Assembly: GCA_030849075.1 (NCBI GenBank)
Contig: JASAOO010003533.1
Location: forward strand, 1 to 64,000
DNA from: Zelonia costaricensis
Lineage: Eukaryota > Euglenozoa > Kinetoplastea > Trypanosomatida > Trypanosomatidae
DNA length: 64,000 bases
Direction of reading: 5' to 3'
Part shown: piece after piece, positions 50,699-62,700 of the stretch
Layout of the letters: each line of letters begins with the position of its first letter
How positions within the stretch are numbered: position 1 is the first letter of the stretch
Notes under the pieces: generated by a model
Seen by the model: only the letters and a program-made list of their open reading frames with translations
What the model was told of the DNA's origin: nothing
Database searches by the model: none
Program-made: the position numbers and the translations under genes

Positions 50699-53133
50699 TC
50701 AGCAAATGGGGTCGCTGCGATGACGGCGGAGCAGAGAATACTGCGTACGTGTGCGCGGGTGTGTATTAGTGTTTGTGTGTTCGATGTGGCTTGCTTCCTT
50801 GCTTCACCTCGTTTTCCCTTCCCCCCGTGCGTGAGTGCTTTGCTTCCTGTGTGTTCGTGGCACTGTGCTGTGATGGACGCGGTGGCAGTGCATGTCTCGC
50901 CACCCACTGAGCCTCCCCATCCCACACCCCCTTTTTTCCGTGTTCTTGTAAATCCGCCTGCTTGTTGGTCTGCCCGTTTGTGTCTTGTGAGTGTCTCGCC
51001 GTGTGTTCACCGCACTCGCTGCCCAGTGCGCGCTTTCGTTTCTCTTATTTGTTCTTCTTCTATGACGTGTGCGCGCCTCCCCGCTGCCCCCGCTGTGAAA
51101 CTCAGAGGAGGAACAAGGGGGTGGGTGGGAGGAGGTGCCCGGGGAGCGGGGAGCGGGTGGGCTGCGGCGGCGGTGTGCGGGCGCCGTCGTGAGCGCTCGC
51201 CGCGGGGCCGCGTTGGTGGTGTTGTGCCTGTCTGTTCGTGTGTACATGTCCTGGCGTAGAAACGAACGTGACGCCCCTCCTTAGATGAACTGGATACGGC
51301 GCATGAAGGTAAAGCGGGATCTCGCTGAGAGACGAGAGGCGGCAGACGGCGGTGGAGGCGGGAGCGGGCGGAGGCGGGGGGGGAAGTGAATCGCTGCGAT
51401 GCCCGCCACATTCGCCTGGCAGCTTCTCTGTGTGTTCTCGCTCGCCGGCTGCGTTGCGGCGTGTCGCAGCGCGGTGCGCGGCCACACGTCCAGCTGTGGC
51501 GGCCCCCACGACACACGTGCACACGTGCCTTGTGTGCTCCTCATGTGTGTACGCAACGGCGGTGACTCAGGCGGCGTTTTCTCGATGTGCTGCTGCTGTC
51601 GTGTGTGCCTCATCCTCCTCGCTCCGCTGGCATGGCGCGGCGTCGCTCGCCTACTGGCTTTGTATGGGCCGCCGCGTGGGCTGGCGGGCTCCGCCCCCTG
51701 CGTCCCCACTCCCGGGCCGTGCCCTTCCTCTCCTCCTCGTCGACATTGATGTTCTTGTTGGGCGTAGATGTACGTGTGTGTCTGTGTGTGTCTGTGTGTG
51801 TCTGTGCGTGCGTGTGTCTGTGTGCGTGTGTCGGTGTCTCCCCTCCTCCCCCTCTTCGCTTAGTTTGTCATGCTCGATCCAGTGAGGGGAGGGGGTGCTC
51901 TAGTGTGGGTGCGGGTGGGTGGGTGGGTGGGTTGGTGTGTGTGTGTGCGTGTGTCTGTGCGCTCTCGGGTCCGTCACGCTCCCCTCGCTCCATTTCCCGC
52001 ACCCACGTCGGGGGCAGCGCGTCAACGCCCCCCCCCCCCCTCGATGCCCTCCCCCTCCTCCCCTCCACCTTCCCTCCTCCTCCACCTCCCTCACCACACC
52101 TTGGAGGTGCCACCGCGGCCGTTGCCTTGCTTCATCTCTCGCTACGTTGTTTCTCTGTTTTCGTCTCTGCCTTCTCGATCCCCTCCCTCAGCCCGCTCGC
52201 CACGCCTCCCTCTCACCGCCGTCCCTCCCTTCCCCTGTACGAGCGCGGCCCTCGCCCCGTCGCGCTTATCGCTCGCCCTACTGTCGCGGTACGGTTGGCG
52301 AGCGCTGAGTGGACGTGTGTGTGTGTGAGTGTGAGCATGTGAGTATGTGTGTGGTGTGTGTGGTGTATGTGCGTTCTTGGGTGCTGTATGCCATGCATGA
52401 GTGAGACCTCCGAAACTGAATGTGGACACAAGGACACAGAGGGATCAGAGGCGGGAAGTGGAGCGCGGCACGGACACCGCCGCCGCCACAGGCACGCATG
52501 TCGCCACGGTGGGCCGCGCACGCCCCGCGTCGCGATGGGGTCGCGCGTGGACGGAAGGGCGGCAAGGCCCACCATCGCGCGAACCCGTCTCTCCTCCCCA
52601 CCTCAGATGTGCGCCGACGAAAAGTGGCAAGGGCTACCGCCCAGCAATCGACGCCGACTGATGGCCACCGTCTCTCAACGCACTGCGGATCGACGAAGTT
52701 CGCATCCGTGCCTCCACCTGAGGGCCCCTGAAAGCCTGCGCGTTGCCCTTCCCTGCCTCGACACCCCCTTCGTGCACCACTGCCCTGTGCACGGCAGGCC
52801 CTCCTCCCCCCTCCCTCCCTCCCTCCCGCCTTTTACATCTCCACGCACCCCTCTCCGCCCTCCCTCCACCACCACTGGCTTCACTGCAACACACCACAAT
52901 CGGCAGTGCGCTCGCAGACCGTGTTGCCCACACACACAGACACACTCCTATTGCACCTCCCCCCCTTCGTCTCTGCGCTACTCGTTCGCCCTTTTCCGCG
53001 TATCAGCTCGGTGCGCGCGCGCGCGTACACTGCCTCTGCCACTGCCCCTCCCCCCCCCCCGCGTGTGTAGTCAGCGCACCTCAAACCCCTGCTTAGACCT
53101 CCAACACACACACACAGATACGCACACTTCGTC
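50699..53133. other. Spacer (2.4 kb)
   Basis: No convincing gene. TG-rich sequence at about 51770-51838, 51935-51960 and 52315-52370; C run near 52030-52041; CA tract at 53104-53115 just before the CFAP45 start. Confidence 0.55.
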
Positions 53134-54570
53134 ATGGCCTTCTTTACAAGCAAGGCGTCGGACGTCTTCCCGCCGCGCCGCCGCGGGCACTCGGACGGCG
53201 TCTTGCGCAAGGAGCTCAACGCTCGCGGTGCCCCGCGTGACGCGGCCATCATCACCAAGACGGAGCTGGACATCATCCGCGGCATGATCGACGGCCGCTT
53301 CCCCGGCAGCCTTGCCGGTGGCGCTGTTGTGGCGGCCCGCACCCAGACCGACGCGGGCGAGGAGCGCCGGCGCCGCATGCTCGAGTTCGACGCGGAGCGG
53401 GCCCGCAGCGGGGCGGAGCCGCGCACTGCCGAGGAGATCGAGCAGGCACAGCTGCGCCAGGTAAACCTCGAGAAGGCGCGCATGAAGCTAGACGAGGACT
53501 ACGACGAGGTGAAGGCCATGAACCGCGTCATCATGGAAGCGAAGTGCGTCGCCGCCCGTGAGGCGCAGCGGCTGGAGAAGCAGAAGCGTGACGAGGAGGA
53601 GCAGGCGTACAACCGGAACATGGACTCCACCATGCTGCAGGAGGCGGACCGGGCCCAGCAGGTGTACGTCGAGCGCGAGCGGCAGCGCATGGAGGAGCAG
53701 CGCCGTAACGCCGCCACCATCAAGCAGCAGCTGCGCGAGCGGGATGTGGAGCGGGTGCGGCGGCTGGAGCGCCACCAGCAGGAGCAGGAGGCGATGAACA
53801 AGCACATGGAACGGCTCCACGTGGAGGAGAGGGCGGAGAAGCTGCGTCGGCAGGAGGCGGCTCGGCGCATGATGGAGGAGGCGGCCATCGCCAACGCGGA
53901 GCAGATCGCGCTGAAGTTGAAGGAGCGCGAGGTGCTGCTTGACGAGGAACGCAAGATGACGGAGTACATCAAGCTCAAGGAGGCGCGCGACGAGGCGTAC
54001 GCGGAGGAGCAGGCACGCATCCGCCACGAGAAGGAGATGGAGGTGGCTCGCATCAGGGCCAACCAGGAGCGCGTGCAGGACAAGCAGGCGGAGCTGGAGG
54101 AGCTGCGGGCGCGGCGCGTGCAGGAGGCTTACATCCGTGAGCAGCGCCGCAAGGAGCGGGAGGCGGCGGAGCGGGAGAGTGCGATGCAGGTGGACATCCG
54201 CCAGGCCCGCATCGCCCAGGTGGAGGAGCGGCAGCGGCAGAAGGCGTCGGAGAAAGCGCAGGAGCAGGCGGAGCTGGACCGCATGCTGGCCGTGCAGAAG
54301 ATCAGCCGCGAGCAGGAGCTGGAGCGGCAGGCCCGCTCGCGCCGCCTGCAGGAGGAGAACGCGCTTGCCCTGCTGAAGCAAATGATGGAGGTCGAGGAGC
54401 GCCGCCGCCGTGAGCGGCAGGAGGAGACCGAGGAAGGCAACCAGCTGCGCAGGGAGGCTCGCGAGCGGCAGGCCGCCCTTGAAGTGATTCGCGACCGCAA
54501 GCTGGGTGAGTTGGAGCAGCTCGAGGCGCCGGAGCAGTACCGCCGCGCCCTGATGAAAACGGGCCGCTGA
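53134..54570 (+). CDS. CFAP45: CFAP45 (CCDC19), flagellar microtubule inner protein
   Basis: 478 residues and almost wholly coiled coil from about residue 75. Family landmarks are ITKTELDIIRGM (40-51), MEAKC.A.REAQRLEKQ (134-150), and EQARIR.EKE.E.ARIRANQE..QDKQAELEELRARR..E (about 285-330), all recognisable from animal CFAP45. The length is slightly below human (about 550). CFAP45 is a microtubule inner protein of the doublet B-tubule and binds adenine nucleotides in mammals. Expected in the flagellar axoneme. With RIB43A it makes two axonemal doublet proteins within 10 kb. Confidence 0.92.
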   Translation: MAFFTSKASDVFPPRRRGHSDGVLRKELNARGAPRDAAIITKTELDIIRGMIDGRFPGSLAGGAVVAARTQTDAGEERRRRMLEFDAERARSGAEPRTAEEIEQAQLRQVNLEKARMKLDEDYDEVKAMNRVIMEAKCVAAREAQRLEKQKRDEEEQAYNRNMDSTMLQEADRAQQVYVERERQRMEEQRRNAATIKQQLRERDVERVRRLERHQQEQEAMNKHMERLHVEERAEKLRRQEAARRMMEEAAIANAEQIALKLKEREVLLDEERKMTEYIKLKEARDEAYAEEQARIRHEKEMEVARIRANQERVQDKQAELEELRARRVQEAYIREQRRKEREAAERESAMQVDIRQARIAQVEERQRQKASEKAQEQAELDRMLAVQKISREQELERQARSRRLQEENALALLKQMMEVEERRRRERQEETEEGNQLRREARERQAALEVIRDRKLGELEQLEAPEQYRRALMKTGR

Positions 54571-55497
54571 CGCCCTCTCGTCTTTCCTGCTTTGTTTCCT
54601 GAAGGGCACCGAGAGGCACGCCGTGCATGGTCTTGTGCCTCTATGTCTGTCTGTCTGTGTGTGTGTGTGTGTGTGCTGCGGTTGGCTGCTCTGGCGTTGA
54701 TGTACAGTACGGGCTGCGCCTTGATCTCTCTGACTCTTCTTCCCCTCTTCCCCATCGCGGCCTCTGGCGGACAGGGGTGTGTGGGGGACGGGGTGTGTGA
54801 GGGGCGCAGAAGCGGGGAAGCAGGCAAGCAAAGCGTGCGACGGATGGCGCGTGCGATGACGTCTGCGTGTGTGCGTCTGTTGTTGTACCGCTGTTGCGTT
54901 TATGTAATCCAGGCCTCATTCCACTTCGGGGCCCCACCTTGTGTGTTCTCCGGCTTGCGCCACGTCAATGGAACAACTCAGCAACCACGTCCAACTCACA
55001 GACAGACTCGCGTGCTGATCTTCTTCGCCGCCGTCTGAGTTGCGACTCACTCGGCCACGCAGCCACGCTTCTTCTCGAGGCGTGGCTCGAGGCAGCGGCG
55101 ATCTGCCAGCGCAGTGCTGCTGGCGGATGGCAAGAACGGAGTGGGAAGGCTGCACCCACGTGGCCTCACCCCCTCTCCGGCGCAGAGCAGCGCAGAGGGA
55201 GACCCTGCCGTGTCCGTGGCGTCCCCGTGGGGGGGAGGGGGGGGGGGCGACAGCTCCGCCATCGCGTTGCGTGTACGAGAAACACCAAAAAGGAAACGAA
55301 CGCGCATGGCCGCCTCACTTCAACCTTTGCTTCCCGCACCCTCTCCTGTTTCCTCTTCTTCTCCCTCACACGTCCTGGTGCACACGGCAGCAGCACTGCA
55401 ACACATCAGCCCACCTCCACCCCCTCCCCTTCTCCTCCTCCCCTCCCCTCCCCCCACCGCACCTACTCCGCCGCACGCGCGCGGGTCGCTCGCAGCG
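54571..55497. other. Spacer
   Basis: No gene. TG tract at 54656-54675 soon after the CFAP45 stop; CT-rich sequence at about 55330-55470 before the RING gene, with a possible acceptor AG at 55494-55495. Confidence 0.6.
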
Positions 55498-56658
55498 ATG
55501 GGGAACCAGACGAGCCAGCCGCCGGCGGCGGAGCCCCACTACATCGACAACCTCGAGCTGCGCCTCGCCCCGCACAACTTCTACCTCGTCTTCGGCAAGC
55601 CTCCCATCCGCTTCGCCCGCGAGCAGGTGCGTGGGCCGCTCATCTACGATGTTCAGGTGGACTACGACGAGGACGAAGACCTGGTCGAGCACGCCGCAAC
55701 GCTGGACCTGACCAGCGCCGTGCCGCGGCGCCAGAAGATGGAGCTCATCACGTCGCCCGCGCCGTCTCCCGGCACCGTCGGCGGCTCGAAGGGGCTGGCG
55801 CTGTCTTTCCAGCTCGCGGCGAGGGTGGCGCCGCAGCGCGTGCGCGTGTACGCCGGCGCGACGGTGGACTACCGCGTCGGCGAGGGCCTGCGGTTGCGGT
55901 GCAGTGGCGGCGTGGCGGCGGGCTCGCTGTGCATCCTGGACACGACCGACACGGCGGGGGTCACGACGGTGGTGACAAACCCGCTCATTCTGCCACAGCA
56001 GCTGCAGCCCCTCCGCTGCGCCGAGGCGCCGCACCACGGCACGACGTCCACCGCGCCACGCGTCACGTACGCCCCCCTCGCCATCGAGGTACTCATCGGG
56101 GAGGCGGAGGAACCGATCAAGCGGCCAGAACGCGCGGCGCCGACGGACAAAGCTTCGTCACCCGAGGCGTCGCCGAACTCGCAGTCCCCGGCGTCTTCCC
56201 CCTCGCGCTCCGCGACGGCAGCGGTTAGCTCCGTGGCCGCCGCCACGAACACGGCGGCGGCGACGAGGCGCATCGTGCACTACACCTTCTTAGAGGCGCC
56301 GGAGGAGGTGCCGGAGTCGGCGGGCTCGCCCGTGCGTGGAGTCGCAGCAGAGGCAGGGCGGCCGCTGGTGCGCTACACATGCAAGGTGGCCAAGCAGCTG
56401 CTGCAGGTGGGCAATGAGGTCTACGAGCTCGAGGACGTGTTCGACGACGGGCGCGAGGAGGACGTGCGGCCGCACGCCTCCGACGACGACGACGACGAGG
56501 AGGGGCTGTGTGTCATTTGCCTCACCAACCGCAAGAACACCACAATCCTGCCCTGCCGGCACATGTGCCTGTGCAACGAGTGTGCGGCCCACTTGCGGCT
56601 GACGAACAACCGCTGCCCCCTCTGCCGCGGCAACATCGACCGCGTCATGACGCTGTAG
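55498..56658 (+). CDS. MGRN1/LUL-type RING-HC E3 ubiquitin ligase, N-myristoylation signal
   Basis: 386 residues from MGNQTSQ (55498), a strong N-myristoylation motif. The N-terminal half holds the MGRN1/LUL-type domain: DNLELRLAPHNFYLVFGKPPIRF, then VQVDYDEDEDLVEHAA. A Ser/Pro/Ala-rich linker (about 205-250) follows, then a second beta-rich part with QLLQVGNEVYELEDVFDD, an acidic stretch, and a C-terminal RING (C338, C341, C353, H355, C359, C362, C373, C376). In animals and plants this family ubiquitinates endosomal cargo (for example TSG101 by MGRN1) and plant LUL proteins are myristoylated. A membrane-bound E3 role is inferred. Confidence 0.88.
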   Translation: MGNQTSQPPAAEPHYIDNLELRLAPHNFYLVFGKPPIRFAREQVRGPLIYDVQVDYDEDEDLVEHAATLDLTSAVPRRQKMELITSPAPSPGTVGGSKGLALSFQLAARVAPQRVRVYAGATVDYRVGEGLRLRCSGGVAAGSLCILDTTDTAGVTTVVTNPLILPQQLQPLRCAEAPHHGTTSTAPRVTYAPLAIEVLIGEAEEPIKRPERAAPTDKASSPEASPNSQSPASSPSRSATAAVSSVAAATNTAAATRRIVHYTFLEAPEEVPESAGSPVRGVAAEAGRPLVRYTCKVAKQLLQVGNEVYELEDVFDDGREEDVRPHASDDDDDEEGLCVICLTNRKNTTILPCRHMCLCNECAAHLRLTNNRCPLCRGNIDRVMTL

Positions 56659-59600
56659 CAGCGACCTCACGCACTCCTGAGTTTCGCTGACGGCGCCCTC
56701 CGATGTGTGTGTGTGTGTGTGTGGCCCACGTCGCCCTCTTCGTTGAGGTTTCCCGTGTACATAAGCATCTTTCTTTTCCCGTTGCTCCCTCTCTCCTGCT
56801 TGTCGAAGCGAGTGCGCATCGTCTTTCCGCCTGTGTGATGGCGTTGGCGTCCTTCTGCGTGCGTCCGTTGTGCGTGTGTGTGTGCGTGTGTATGTGTGCG
56901 CGCCGAGGGAATGAAGACCCTCGTCATGGGCGCACCCGTCAGCCGCGGTATCTCCGCGAACATCGCTACGTGGTGCAGCGTTCCGCTTGCGTGTGTGTGT
57001 GTGTGTCAGCGCATCCTTGTGTTTTGCGTTCCTCCGTTGAGAGCGTAGGCGGCGGTGCTGCTTCCCCCTCGCCTTCACGTCGACGTCGCTGCCTTTCTTC
57101 CACTTGCTTGTGGTCTTGCCTGTCGCATCTCCGACCTCTGCGGGGGGAGGTGGGACCGCGGGGGGGGGGGACGGTGGCAGCGGTCGTGGTTGTGGTGGTG
57201 AGGTGCAAACTCAACCGCACTTCTGAAGTCCCCTGCGGGAGTCGACGGGGCGCGGTCGGCGCCTTGCCGGAGAAGCGGGTGGGTGCGCACACCCACCCAC
57301 ATGCTCAGCGAGAACAGCCCCCACCCCTCTCTCTCGCATCTTGCGCTTCTGCAGTGGGATGGGAGCACAGCGAGGAGGACAACAACGCCACGCCAATCTG
57401 TGCACGCCTCCATCTCGCCGTCAGCGCTGCGTCGCCCACTGCGCTGAACCCTGCTTCAATCCCTTTCCTCCTTCTGCTGTAGGTGCCGTGCTTGCTGTTG
57501 CGGCATTCCTGTGCTGATGTGTATGTGTGTGTGCGTGTATGCGCTGATCCCGTGTTTATCACTTCTTGCCTCGGGCCGCGGCTGCAGGCTGCTTTGTCGG
57601 TCCCGGACTGCGGCGCTGTTGTTGTCGTGCATGCGGGCGGGAAGTGCAGGTCGCAAGGTGCGACATCTCTTGCCGTGCTTCCCTCTGGGGTGTGCAGCTG
57701 CGTGGTGCAGCTGCGTTCCGCTTGTGCCGCGTGGCGCCGTCACTCGCCCCACACTGCACCCCACCCCTTCGCACTGCTCCTGGGTAACTCTCTTCCTCGC
57801 ACTCACGCCTTTTCTCTTCTTGCTCCCGAGCTCCTCGGCACTGGTGTCGTCACGCTGCTGGTGTCGCGGTGCGCTTACTTCTCGCTCTCCCTCCCCGTGT
57901 GCGGTCTACACGCATCAGCGCTGGCAGCGCACGTGCTGTCACGGCTGTGCGTTGGCGAACAGCAGCAACAGAAGCCAAGTCAAGTCGCAGGAAGCTTGCG
58001 CGGTCGCGTGAAGGGTGGCCGTGCCTCCTCCCCCGGTCTCTCTGACTTTCACCGCCCCACCCCCACACCAGCTCCATCACTCTGTAGTCGTGCGCTGGTC
58101 TCTCTCTCCATCTTCGATGGTCTGGGCAGAACGCGACGGGCTGACGAGTCGTGAGGCGTCTGCACCGGATGCCGCTCACGCCACCTCTTCCACCTCCACG
58201 CGCTCCTCCTCTTCCAATCCATTCTCTCGCATCTGGCCGACGCGGTACCTCGGTTGCGACACCACATCCGCACTGCAGGATCGTAAGGACGCGTACTTCC
58301 CACACGTACCCCCACACAACGCGCTTCTCCTCTCCTCTGCCTTCGCCATCCCTGTCCCCCCCCTCNCCCCCTCCCTCCCTTCTCCATCCCCCTTCTCCCA
58401 CCCACGCACACACACTCACACACAAACGCGGAAGTCCCTCTTCCAGCGGCGGTGTCACAGTCGCCTCCCTCTTCCACTCCAGCAGCAGCCACATTCACGC
58501 AGCACGTGAGTCGCGCTTGCAGCGCACACCGTGTGTGTGTGTGTGTGTGTTCGAGTGCGCATCCGCCGCGCGGCACCTCTTGACCCCCCCCCCATCCACC
58601 CACCTGCTTAACTATCTTCTCGCCTCTTCCCTCGCTTACGTGCTTGTGCGTGTCTCGCCACTCCAGCCCTCTTCACTGTCTCACTTCGCGCCAGTGCACG
58701 CTGACTCCATTTTTTCGCGCCTCGACCTCGTCCTTTATCTCGAGTGCACACACGCCTCGATCAGCACTTACGCACGGACGCACTGAGAGAGACACACGCA
58801 CACACTGTCTGTCTTCCCCTCCCCCCCCCTGCGCCTGCGTTGTGGTGCTGGCGCTGATCACGGCACCCGCAGAGCACGTGTACTCGCCCTTCCCCCACCC
58901 GCGTGAGAGCGAGGGAGCCGAGGCGAGTCCGGCGGGCTTCCTGTGTAACGTTAAACAGGCGACGTGAGGCAGCACAGTTGACGGAACGCGTGTCTTGCAC
59001 ACGAACGCCGGCACAGACGTGTGTGTGTGTGTGTTGGCTCATCCCCGCCCCCCTCCCTTCGCCACTCGTCAACCCGCTGCTCCCCCTCCCCGTGGGTCCG
59101 TCCACGTCGCCCCGCCCTCTCCCGCCTCCCCTCGTCGTGACTCGCCGCCTTCCACTCACGGCACTTCTTCGCCACCTCCACAACTTCGAACCCGCGTCGG
59201 TGCCCTCCTTGTGCGTCGCCGCTCCCGTGCCCCAGCCCCCTCTCTCCCCCGAACTCGCTGTCTGTGTTGTTTGAAGCGTCAACGCGGACGGCGCAGCGAC
59301 CCCGCTTATTGTGTGTGTGTGTGCTTTTCCCCCGCCGTGCGTGTGGCTGTATCTTCGGCCTGCGCGGGCGACTGCCGCTGTGGTGGCCCAGCCTCCCCTC
59401 TCTACGTGGCCTCTGCTCTTGGTTTCCGTCTTCGCTTCTTGTTGTCGCACGCCGCCTTGCTGGGCGGGTGACGGCGCAGGCGCCGAGAAGGGCGGGTCTC
59501 TCGTGCATGCTTCGCGGCCCTTTCCACGCGACACCGCCACTCAGACACGTGAAAGAAGAGAGGAGAGACGTTCACGATCGGCTGCATCCGAGCTCGATCT

Positions 59601-59747
59601 TCTTGTGTTGCACTGTTTTCTCGCTGTGTCGGCGCAGCTTCTCTTCGATAGCCTCCATACCGGCGCAATCACCCACGCATCAGCACCGTCCTTCCCTTCC
59701 CTCCTACCCCCTTCTTTCTCTCCGTTAAAGCTATTCTGATAAGCGCA
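56659..59747. other. Long spacer (3.1 kb)
   Basis: No convincing gene. TG tracts at 56704-56723, about 56990-57006 and 58532-58550, a CA-rich stretch at about 58402-58426, and an unresolved base at 58366 in C-rich sequence. Frames on both strands are low-complexity. A T/C-rich tract at about 59690-59730 precedes the next start. Confidence 0.5.
58366..58366. other. Single unresolved base (assembly gap)
   Basis: One N in a C-rich tract; the gap size is unknown. Confidence 0.9.
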
Positions 59748-62700
59748 ATGCCTACCACGGCGGCTGTGGCGGTGGAGTCGCGCAACGCCAATCACCGCAC
59801 GAAGCACCGCAAAGAGGTGAAGCGCTACCACCAGCGCCAACTGAACAGGCAGCTGCGTGAGGAGGCCAAGGCGCGCGACGCGCAGCTCTTCCTCTTCGAG
59901 GGGGGCGCAGCGGCACCGGCAGAGGCGCACGCGGACGCCGCAGCCGGTCCACTCGTCGGCGACCCGGTCACCGACCTGGGTGTCACGTCCACTGCGCTGA
60001 CGACCGTGCCTGAGCTGTCGGGCGTCCCCCGGCCCGCCTCGAGCACCAGCGCACAGCTTGCCGTCGTGACGCAGGCAGCGGCGTCGGCCGCGGTGGCCGC
60101 GTCACGCGCCGCGCTGACGTCGTCGCGTCTCTCGCCGTGGACCTTCGAGTTTCTGCTGCGCCAGGCCCCCCTGCAGGACGCGGCTCCGCTGGCCCCAGCA
60201 GGCGCGGAGGCGGGCACGGGCGCAGGAGGTGCCGCGGCCCCCGACGCCGCCACCGCACTGGCGGAGGGGCCCACAGCAGGGGATGCGGCTGCGACGACGA
60301 CGTGCCGCACACTGAGCGTGGTGGAGCCGGCGACGTCGAGCGCCCTTGTGAATGCTGTGCAGCGGGGAAGGGCAGCGCCGGCGACGGCTGCTGCTGCTGC
60401 TGCGGCGGCGGCGCCGGTGAGCGCACGCGACGCGTGGGTTGCTCGCACGGCGAAGACGCCGGAGCCCGAGCCGCAGCCCGCGCACGACGCGTCGCACCAC
60501 GGCGCCCGGCCGTCCGCGAACTCCGAGCGCATCGGCGTGCTGCCCGTGTACCGCGGCGTGGGGACGACGATGCCGAAGCTGCTCAACACGACGCACGTGC
60601 AGCGTATGCATGGTGTGGCGCCGCTGCCCATGCTCGGCCCGCTGGCTCCCGGCACAGACCTCAACCGCCCTCCCCGCTCGTACCTCACCCTTGATCCTGT
60701 CCACAACGTGCACCAGCACGCGCCAGGCTTTCTGCGCAACCAGCGCGTCGCACTGCAGCACATGCTGGCCAGCGCGGTGATGGAGTGGAAGGACATGCAG
60801 CAGAACGCGTTGATCGTGTCCAGCGCGGAGGCGATGCGCACCATCTTCGAGCAGGTGTACGTCCCGGAGCGCCCGCTGGCACTGCGGGTGCGCCGCATTG
60901 GGCCCACGCTTGTGATCGACTCGCGCGCCACGGAGCCAACGGGGGTGCGGGAGATGCGGCAGCAGGCGCTCTTCGGCAAGGCGCTGTACGTCATGAAGGA
61001 GACTCAGGGCCGCGACCCGGAGTCGGCCGCCGCCGCGGACGCTGCGGCGGCGGAGGCGGCAGGTCAGCTGGCGCTGGCAGTGCCGGAGCGGCGCCTGGCG
61101 AGTGTGGCGGCTTCGGACGTGCACTACGGCGCTGACCTGCACCGCTTCTCGCAGGTGCTGCGCTGGCGCATGGACACGACGGAGGTCCTCGTCGGCGTTG
61201 ACGCGCCGGTCGTGTTGGATCAGCGGACCAACACGGAGCAGCTGGTGCGGGTGAAGGACGCGGCGTCGTCGGTGCTCTCGGCCGACGCGGAGCAGCGGGA
61301 GACGCTGCGGTCGTGGTTCGATGCCATGATGGCGAACGTGGCGCAGGTCGGCACGTACACGCACCGTGACGGCGTCGTGCAGAGCCACCAGGTGAAGAAG
61401 ACGACGGACATGCTCGGCTACGTGGAGGCGCGCATGGCCGCCGCGGCGCTTAGCTTTACCAGCAGCGCGCTGCAGTGGCTGGTGAAGCAGTGCAAGCGCG
61501 ATGGCGGCACGTATGCGCTGGTGCGGGACTACACTTCAGACTTCGTGGAGCTCTACGAGGTGCACGACCTGGACGAGTCGGCGGCCTTTGTGGAGGAGAC
61601 GGACAAGTACTTCGGCTGCGGCCCGGCTGCGCCCACGTCCGCGGCACGCGCAGGAGGCGTTGGTGGGGCTGGCGGCGCGGCCGGTGTGGCGCCGGCGGAG
61701 CGGGTGGAGGGGGAGGCGTACGTCGAAGGCGAGGTGCCGGTCTCCGCCTACGGCGGCGGCGGCTCGCACTACGCCGCGGACACTGCGCCCGGTGGCGCGC
61801 CGCACCTCAACCGGTTCAACCTCAACTTCGGCAAGACGTGCTTCAGCATCGGCCAGCACATCTTCCGCAGCGGCGACGTGAGCCGCGCCGGCGACGCGCT
61901 GCAGCTGCTGCACCGCAGCCTGCGCATCCTCCTGCCGTGCTGCCGGGAGGAGCCCTTCGCTCGCGAAACGGTAGCGGAGCTCATCAAGCTGACGCCGGCG
62001 CTGGTGGCACGCCGCCTGCAGTACGACACGGCGCAGGCGGTGGCGGCCTCCACCGCCGGCAACATCGGCGCCAACCCACCCGCCGCGGCGGAGCTGTTTC
62101 GGGACGCGCTGCTGACGTGCGGTCGGTTTGAGATTCCGCTGCGGCACATGTTTGCGGAGGCCGGGGCGCGGGAGGGGGGTCAGCTGCTGCAGGCGTACTA
62201 CGCCCGCTGCATCGTCTCGTGCACGGCGGCCACCTGTGCCGTGGTGGCGCTCGCGCTGGAGTCGTACTACTGCAGCTGCCACCACCTGCGCGTTCTGCGC
62301 CGGGCGCGGGCGGAGGCGCGGGCGAAGGATGGCGCCGCTGCCGCTGCCGGGCACGTGGAGGAGCGCGACAGCGTCGGCGGCAGTGTGCCGGCCGCGGTGA
62401 TGGCGGAGGCGCACGACGTGCTGCAGGTCGTCGTGGAGGGCCTCGTGCGGCTTGAGGAGGCAAGTGAGCTGGTCGGGCCTCTGCACTCAGCTGCCGCCGC
62501 GGCGGTAGCGGCCGCGGCGGCGGCATGCAGCGTCGCTGTTGCCTCAACACCAGTGGGCAAGTCCGCAAGCGACGAGGAGGGTGTCTCCACCAGCGCGGCA
62601 ACTACGAGCGAGCAGGAGGGGGGCGCTGACGCGGCCACGGCGCTGACGCCGGGCTCGGCCATGTCCCTCATGAAGCGCATCTGCAGCGGGCCGTCGCGGA

